Part shown: positions 46,901 through 55,900 of the stretch, in pieces
Layout of the letters: each line of letters starts with the position of its first letter
Position numbering within the stretch: the first letter of the stretch is position 1
Assembly: GCA_951217055.1 (NCBI GenBank)
Contig: OX578286.1
Span: 30,014,720-30,078,719 of the forward strand
From: Gerris lacustris
Lineage: Eukaryota; Arthropoda; Insecta; Hemiptera; Gerridae
DNA: 64,000 bases
Direction of reading: 5' to 3'
Translations under genes and position numbers: made by a program
Notes under the pieces: generated by a model
The model's input: only the letters and a program-made list of their open reading frames with translations
Told to the model about the DNA's origin: nothing
Databases searched by the model: none

Positions 46901-49900
46901 GGGCGCTACCGCATAAAAAAACTGAAAAACGTGAAGAAAAATGTACCTATATCTTGAAAATGGTTCCGATAATTTTGATTAAAAGAGATTGATTAGAAAA
47001 GATTGATTAGAAGAGATTGATTAGAAAAGATTGATTAGAAGAGATTGATTAGAAAAAAATTGATTAGAAAAGATTGATTAGAAAAGTTTGATTAGAAAAG
47101 ATTGATTAGAAAAGATTGATTAGAAAAGTTTGATTAGAAAAGATTGATTAGAAAAGATTGATTAGAAAAGGTTGATTAGAAAAGATTGATTAGAGAAGAT
47201 TGATTAGAAAAGATTGATTAGAAAAGATTGATTAGAAAAGATTGATTAGAAAAGATTGATTAGAAAAGGTTGATTAGAAAAGATAGAGTTTGATTATATT
47301 ATCACTCAGACTCAGATTTTTACGAGAATTTTAGTTGAAATTTTAAATAAAATAAGTGAATGGTGTGTAAAATGTTAACTAGAATTGTGATAAATTGATG
47401 TAATGCTTGGAATCAATGAAACATAATATGTAAAAAAACTTGAAAATGACCAAAAGGGTTTGAAATACAGCAAATTGTTTCAACATATTTAGATTTTAAT
47501 ATGTAAACAAAATAACAAAAAAAAAAAAAAAACATAGTAGCCAACAGACCAGGATAAGGATAAATCCGCAGTTTACAAATATACATAATATAAAGGGTAA
47601 TATACTACTAAATTAAAAAATCTAAATTTTTAGTCTATTTAAATACGAATCTAAAGATATAAGCCGTTTTAGTCCCTGAGAAAATAGCCTAAACGTGGAC
47701 GGAGAGAGGCCGGGTTCGATTATCCGCCGAGGAGAAGTTATTTTTATGATTCATTTCGATGAAATGGTCAATAATAATTAAATGTACCCACGAAAACTTG
47801 AAAATTAATTTATGGAAAACACTGGGCTAAGTAATTATGAACTCGTATATGAGAAAGTTTGTCTCAGACCGATTTTTTGCTAATATTAGCCCACAACAAT
47901 AAAGCTTCTATGTCCGTAAGCGAATTTATTGATAAAATACTTTCATAAAAAAAAAAATTATACATATTTTGTATTTCATACTTGCCTTCACCCCGCGCTC
48001 CCCGCTCCTCGCGGGGTGAAGGCTAGGTATTGGTGGCTGTCTCATATTATCATGTAGGCCAGGGGTTCCCAACGGGGGGGCTATGGAAATTTAAAAGGGG
48101 TCTATAGTATTCCAGGGGTCGAGTCTATAGGGGGTCGTTGATAAATTTAAAAGGTTTTAAAATTGATTATTTCGAGAATCTCAAAGAAAAATTTGCGTAT
48201 TTTCTAAAGCAGAAGTTAAATAATTTCTTAAGCCGTCAACTTCTGTAAATAATGCTGGTGAATTTGAAGCCTCTTACAGCATTTCTTTGTTGATTGCAAA
48301 AAACGATGATAGGTAATTTCAGGCCTAATATTTTTTTAAAAAAAAAAAGAAGAAAAAAAGATCAATATATCACACAATGAGCACATTAATAAAAAGCGAA
48401 CTATTGTCCACTTACAATATCGATATTCTGCTAATGTTGTACGCTGTATATTAATGGAGAAATGCAAGGGGGTCGATGAAGAAATTTTTTTTTAAAACGG
48501 GTCGATGAAGGAAAAAGGTTGGGAACCCCTGATGTATAGGCCTAGCAATTAAATGAAATACTTAAATAGTTTTGATTCCAAAGTCATTGAACAATCATCA
48601 ACCATTAGTAATTGTAACCTAAAATAAACTAGCATTGGTGGATTCATTTAATTATCAGTCTCTTCACAATACGGCAGTTGCACCAGTAAATATTTAATAA
48701 CTAGTTCTATGAAAAATTAATAAAATAATAAATACTTGATTTAAACAGCTTTAGTGTGCGTTTTAAGCACCCCAATCTGAAATTAAATCGATCAACAATT
48801 ACGGACGCCATAAAAGGCTATATATATATATATTACACAATTTGCGAGAGACACCAAGGGATGTGCCACGCAAGCGTGACACATAGGAACTGTTCCAACA
48901 TCAGACATAACGTCATTAAGATGTTGGCTCGGCATTACGCTATGTCCTGCATCGTTTCGTCGCGTCCGACTCATCAGGGGCCCGACGATGCCCACCCAAC
49001 TCTGGACCAATACTAGATCAAGAAGATCAGATATAGGACCTCGTCGGGCCCCTGATGTGTTGGACGCGACGAAACGATGCAGGACATAGCGTAATGCCGA
49101 GCCAACATCTTAATGACGTTATGTCTGATGTTGGAACAGTTCCTATGTGTCACGCTTGCGTGGCACATCCCTTGGTGTCTCTCGCAAATTGTGTAGCCTA
49201 TTGCAGTGTGCAAAAACACGGTATTACTCTGCTGATGTGTTTTGCCAGCCAAGCAAGAATGGCGGTATGAGAGCACGCTCGTCTCTGATAAGTCCTATAT
49301 CTGATCTTCTTGATCTAGTATTGGTCCAGAGTTGGGTGGGCATCGTCGGCCACCTGATGAGTCGGACGTCTCTTTATTTGGAACATCTTAATGACGTTAT
49401 GTCTGATGTTGGAACAGTTCCTATGTGTCACGCCTAATTGAGCTCTATTTAAGGTAGAACCGGTGGAGTTACGACAAAAAATCAGAGGACCAAAGTTGTA
49501 GATCTTTTAAAATCATTTACCGCTGGTGCAATCTGCTTTTCAACTTACGACTTACCGAAGCGAAATCAATACTATTTTGGACAGATTTTAAAAACGTGGA
49601 GATAATTAAAATAAATTTGACGAACATAGGTTGTAAAAGCATGAAATCGTTTAAGTATACACAAGAAATAGGACGCGAGGAACCTGTCTGCCACACTATT
49701 TTAACCCTAGAACGACTTATTGGGGTCCCTCAGACCCCATACAAACTAAAATTAAGTTGTTTTTTTGTATTTCTCTAAACCTAGACTCCCTTCTAATTTG
49801 CCTTTGAACCTTTCTGTGTTTATACTGATAAAATATCTATGTTATTAGTTTCAGTTTTCTTTCAGTATTCATTAGAACTAGAGTTGGGGTCCCATAGACC

Positions 49901-52900
49901 CCTGTGTGGCATTTACGTAATTGTTTTATAACCACTGTTAACTGACTTATTTTTTTTATTGTATTAAAAAAGTTATTTTATATTTTTTTTGGGCTGCTAA
50001 AATGTTTAAGTCTGTCAAAAGTTCCAAAATAGAACTTTTTTTACTATTAGTAGACGTATATAACTTCATTTAAGTTGAAGGTTTAGTGGATTACAGTAAG
50101 GATTTAAGGCCAAAAATGCTTAACTTTGACAGAGTATGTAATAAAATATATAATTTTTGTTCCTGTTTTCAGTAAAACAACTCTTAATGTATTTAAATAA
50201 AAAATATTAACCCAATCTTACGAACACAACATTTTATATATATTTTATTTTAAAGTACAAATTTTTCTAAAAAACGTTTGATGAAAATATATATGTTTAC
50301 TTTTTAATTTTAAAATCCTTATTTGTTTTGATCAAAATTAAATGGTATTTTTATTATGACAAATTATATTTACAAAAATATATAAATAATTGAAAAAGAA
50401 AATATTTAATTAATTAATTTAACCCATTAATTGATTGGGGTCTCACTGACCCTTGTGTGGAGTTTACGTAAAAAAAAGTATGTGTGTCGTTCTAGGGTTA
50501 AGATAAATATTTATTATTTATCAATACCCCCAGATACTAGATACCTCTCAGGAAAACTGCTTATTTGCGGTTAATTTCGTATTCAAATGTTTTACGGTCT
50601 ATATTTAGATTTTTTTTAAACAATCAAAAAAGGCCTATGAGTCATTTCTAATACACTCTAACTATTACGGTTTTCGGCTGAATTTTATTCCATTTCTCTG
50701 CTTTTTATTCCTTAGGCCCCAGGGAATATCTTATTAGCCCGAGCATATTACGATCCAATTTTATTATTAATGTATAAATCAATCCCAATTTTATTGTTAA
50801 ACTCTATGTCCAGCACAAGCTGGCATCTATAAAAATTGTAATTGATGTCTAATATCTATACTCTACATGTATTAAAAACTAAGGTATCAAAAATATTGTT
50901 TAACTCTAATCTTGTCCAATAACAGATATATACTTTTTTCAAGTGTAATCTGTTATCGAGAACATCCAAGCCTTTAATCACTGTAGAATTATGTCTAAAT
51001 CAGACAATTATGTCCATACAATTATTTCACAATTTGACGCCCGTCATTACGCGCTGAAAAATGAAAAATAGCAATATTTTCCGGTAAATTATTATGCGGA
51101 AAATAATTATTATTTATATTTTATCTTCGAATATATTTGGCCTTACTTGATTTAGTTCCTTAGTTTACCGCCACAAGTCACTGTAGTTGCTTTCCTTTGA
51201 AAATTTAAGGGCTTTAAATTTAAGCCCAAAAAAAGTTATGTGTATTTTGTTTTTCTTTTATATATATTTTTAATAAATTGTTTATTTTTCTTATAAATAC
51301 CTAAAAAAAAAAGGTGATTATTTTATGTTAATAAGTTGTGAACAGGTGTTTTCTAGCTTGCACAAGAACACTTTGTCGAGAATAATCAATACTCAACTGG
51401 AAGATAGTTTGGAACACCGCTACTAGGTTGTGCTGGTGTCGTTAAGTTGTAGGTTAGAAATCAATAAGTTGCTAATACTAAAGTAGACATATGATGTATT
51501 CAATTCAAAAACTTATGACGTAAGTTAACTTAAAAATTATTAATTATTTGTTTTAAACAAGTAAGGCGCGCTTCACGTAAGTACGTGAGGCGTTAATCGC
51601 CGGTTTCTGTACGATTAAGTTAAAATAATTAAATGTAAAATTTTATTAGTTGCATATTCTTTTTCTACACTTTTAGACCTTTAAATTGATGTATAACAAG
51701 TCATGATGACTTAAATCTTGATTTTTTAGTCGCCCGCCATATTGGCCGCCATCTTGAAAATATTAAGTGGGAAAACTCCAAAAAGTGTTCAATTGTCACA
51801 TATGCCGAGATGCACCTGTGTGCCGAATTTCATGTTTCTAGCTATAGTAGTTTATGAATTGAAACAAGCCAACGGACAGACCGACGCGTTATATAAGGTT
51901 TCTTTTCGTACTTCGTACAGAAACATAAAATATTAGATTTTAAAAAGTGAAATAACAATATTGAGTTAAATAATAAAAAGTTGTTGATCTAAAGGGGTTA
52001 AAACACTAATTCTTTAATAACGCTCAAAACGCGGCGTTTTAAAACTCTAGTTGCTACCCTTTCTCTTTTTGGCATGTTATCCAAATGTTCGAATCGCCGC
52101 GTTTTAGAAAAAGAACCTAGCTAAGGATCTTCGAAAGCAATGTTAAAGCAGTGCTGCTGTACAGATGCCAAACATGGAACTACAAAAACTGTCACAAACA
52201 AGTTACAATTCTCTACCAAATACTGACATGAGAAGATTACAAATGAACAACACTGGAGAAAGTGCAGTCAAATTCCAATGGAGAGATCATAAAATAAAGG
52301 AAGTATGGCTGGATAGGACACATCCTAAGAAGGACTGAAAACAACACGGCTGGAATCCAAAATCCACATGGGGGAAAACAAACTTGGCCCACCCAGAACA
52401 CCAAAAAGAAAGCAAGGTGAGGATGGTGGAGAAAAAAAAGAAGGCAAGACCTAGGAAGAGCTGAAAAACATGGTCTAGAATCGAGTCTGGTGGAGATCCT
52501 GGATCGAAGGATTTTCGAAAGCAATGTTTGTAGCAGTGCTGCTATACAAAAGCCAACATGGAAAACTACAAAAACTATCACAATCAAGTTACAAGTCTTT
52601 ACCAACAACTGACATGAGAAGATGACAAATGAACAACTTTGGAGGAAGTGCAGACAAATTCCAATGGGGGAGACCATAAAAGCAAGGAAGTATGGCTAAA
52701 TCGGTCACATCCTCAGAAGGATTGAAAACGAACACCGCTGGAATCTATTGGGGGGAAAATGAGGCCCTCCCAGAACAACAATAAGGCCGCTCCCTGACTT
52801 TTCGGTACGGTATCGGTGAGCTCGTACGCTCGGTACCGATTCGTTACCGAGCGCCTATATCTTAATGAGTCCTCCCTGACTAGGGTGGTAAGCGTGGGAG

Positions 52901-55900
52901 CGGGGCGGTAAGAGATCGGTATACAGAGAGTCGGTACGAGCAAGCAGTAAAAACAGGAGCGGTAAAGCATTATCTTCTTCTGACAACGACATAATCACGC
53001 CACAACACTACCGTTACTGCAAGATTCCACCGAAAGTATACCGACAAGTTGGGAGATGAAGGCGGTATCGGTAAGCTATCGGTAAAGCAGAAAATACCGC
53101 ATACCGATACCGTACCGACTAGTCAACGAGTGGCCTAATAAAGCAAGAAGAGGATGGCGGAGAGAAAAGAGAAGAAGGCAAGACCTGGGAAGAACTAAAA
53201 AACATGGTCTAGAATCGAGTCAGGTGGGGATCCTTTGTTGTATTAAGTCTGTTTGTACAGCGCCAGCGATACGAAAAGTCACTTTGTGAACGTGTTGGAA
53301 ACGCTGAAGATGAGCCAACACCTATTTCGGCTTTCTAACTGCGCACGAGACCGTGTCCGATTCCGATGCAGAAATTAAAGCTTTGTCCACATTATGCCGG
53401 CGGCACAGCCGAACTGGTGTGGACGTGATCGCGGCACGAGCCAACCGTGCCGCAAGATACCATTAGGAACCGCTCGAGTGTCGGTCTCCATCAAAGAAAG
53501 CCGCTAAACGAAAGCAGTGGTGACAAGTTGGTGGCATCTCGCGGCTTCAGATGTTAGTGAAAATGTTTTAATCGAACGAATGCCAATGTGTATGTGGACA
53601 GAGAGGTACAACCATTGGCTTTGCCGGCGCGGCATTGCCGCCGGCCGACATACAGCGGCATAGTGCGGACTAAGTTTAACACGTGAATCAGTATAGGGCT
53701 GTTAAGATAAAACGGCGAGCGAGTCCGGGCTGAGCCATACACTCACGTTTGGTGGAACGCATTTTCGGCGGCCGATCGACTAAACTGATGGAACGGTAGT
53801 ACTTTATTCTTTATGAATTCATAGTTAAATTTCTTTAAAACTTTTAAACTTATAACTAAAGGAAAATATCTTTTAATTACGCTTTTATTCGATATGAGAC
53901 CTATTGCAGCAGAATTATAAATTTTAAGAAAAATCCGAATATGCATGCGCCGGCGCCGTTTAGAACATTACGAAATATTATGATTATACATTTTTCAAAT
54001 TTTTTTTATCGTTCAAGATCGTTAATATTGTTAGCCCAATAACGTCTCCGTTCCATACCAAGTTTAAACCATGAATGTTCGAGAAGCAATAAAAGAGCTG
54101 TGGTGGTATGGACTTAGCCTACTGTTGTAGGCAGATTGGCGATTGGCCGTTTGGATTCGGTCTAGCATCGCATGAACTTGCGTGCAATGTGAGTTTAATA
54201 GCTAACTTCGAGTTAGGTTAGATAAGGTTAACTTCATTCATAATGGTGTTAGCTTTTTAACCTCCACTGATATATTAGCCTAACCTCATTTATTTCATCT
54301 AATAGAAATAATTTCGAGGTTATTTTATTGGTTTTAAATGTAATATGTTTTTTTAGGAATTTCCAGTTCTGTTGGACGGGATCACCAGAGCTGGCTAATA
54401 GTATAGCTATGAGAGAACTGGAACTACCTCATCTTCTAGTCATCAATACAACGACCAATCATCATCATTTGGCAGATTTCGGTGGTCAACATGTGGTCAA
54501 ACCTAGTCAGATTATTTCCTTCCTCGATTCCATCCTTAATCAGACAGCTGATGTGAGTAGAGTTTAGATTTAAAATTATAATATTCCGAGGGCTTTTAAA
54601 ACTGGTTACATATTATGTAATGGATGATACGGGGTGTGCGAGTTGCTCCATCAGCTTTATAAACCAAATTATTGGCATTCTTAACCGGAGAGACATCACT
54701 TCATTTAAGTAGCTTCCCATTTATATCGCGATATGGGATGAATGATGTGGGGCCCTTTGCCAGAGTCAGGAATCGAACCCGAATCTCATGCTTTCAATGC
54801 ATGAATGAATGACGATAGCAATAAGCTAAAGCCAGTCTCATACCAGGTTAGCACATAACGACGTATGCCCTTTTGCCAGAGTCGGGAATCGGACAAACCC
54901 GAATCTCATGCTTTCAATGCATGAATGAATGAATGATAATAGCAATAAGCTAAAGGGAGTCACATATCTTGTTAAGGCTAACCCCAGTAACCCCTTATGG
55001 AGCTGAGGTGCTTCACTCACCATTGTACCACCTAAGAAAATACGGCATCAAAGTGACTACACTCATGCCATTATACTTTATTGTTCTGACTGCATGGGGA
55101 AATGGGGGAGCCAATGAGAACTCGAGATTTTGGCGGGAAGTAGGTTTGGCCAACTTGGCAAACAAAAATATCTCTGGCTAACCTTAAGATAACCGCCTAG
55201 TAGTTTTATTTTTTCCCTTATAGGTTGGCCAATCTGAGCTGTCAGATTTGCAAAGTCTAATGGCATGAGTATAGGCACTATCTGAAATATTATTATATAT
55301 TTATGCCTTAGTATTTTTAAAAAAAAAAATATTTCCTTTTCTTAGGTGTTCGGTGGAGACACATGGAGTGTAAGATCGTACAGGGCATGGTACGATAGTA
55401 CTACAGCTCTTGGTGAAATGTGGCGTGGCAACCCTGTACTGACATCGGTCATTTTTGGACTCCCTCTTGGGTTCCTATCTCTTATTCTGTACTCGACATG
55501 CTGTGCTGATATACTTGATGCAGCTGAAGAGGAAGAACCTGAAGGTAGGTTGAGTTTTCCATCAAATATAAGCAATCAGCAATCATGCATACATCTTTTC
55601 ATTAACCAAATTAAATTTATGTAGTGTGTTGTTTGAAAGTGGCATTGTGTTATTGCTGGGCATTGCTTGGCTGATAAGTTTATTTATGATGTGTCTAATT
55701 GAAGATGATAAGGGTCATAGTTAAAAAGATGAGCGTCATAGTTGAAAAAGATGTGTATCATTGTTAAAAAAAGATGTGCGTCATAGTTGAAAAAGATGAG
55801 CATTTTTGTTAAAAAAATATGAGTGTCATAGTTAAAATGATGAGTCATAGTTGAAGAAGATGAGTGTCATAGTTAAATAGATGAGCGTCATAGTTGAAAA

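Noticed and set aside
48756..49437. Several 70-96-codon ORFs on both strands
   Set aside because: Mirror-image translations of the palindrome; the same peptide appears on both strands because the DNA is inverted.
51742..51936. ORF shared with 60201-60404
   Set aside because: Shared because both are copies of a dispersed repeat; no domain and no start-context conservation.
52237..52677. 146-codon minus-strand ORF
   Set aside because: Shadow of the plus-strand LINE C-terminal fragment.
55346..55624. TMX3 ending by intron retention near 55622
   Set aside because: A strong GTAGGT donor and a downstream exon giving a lysine-rich tail are more like the family, although retention cannot be excluded.
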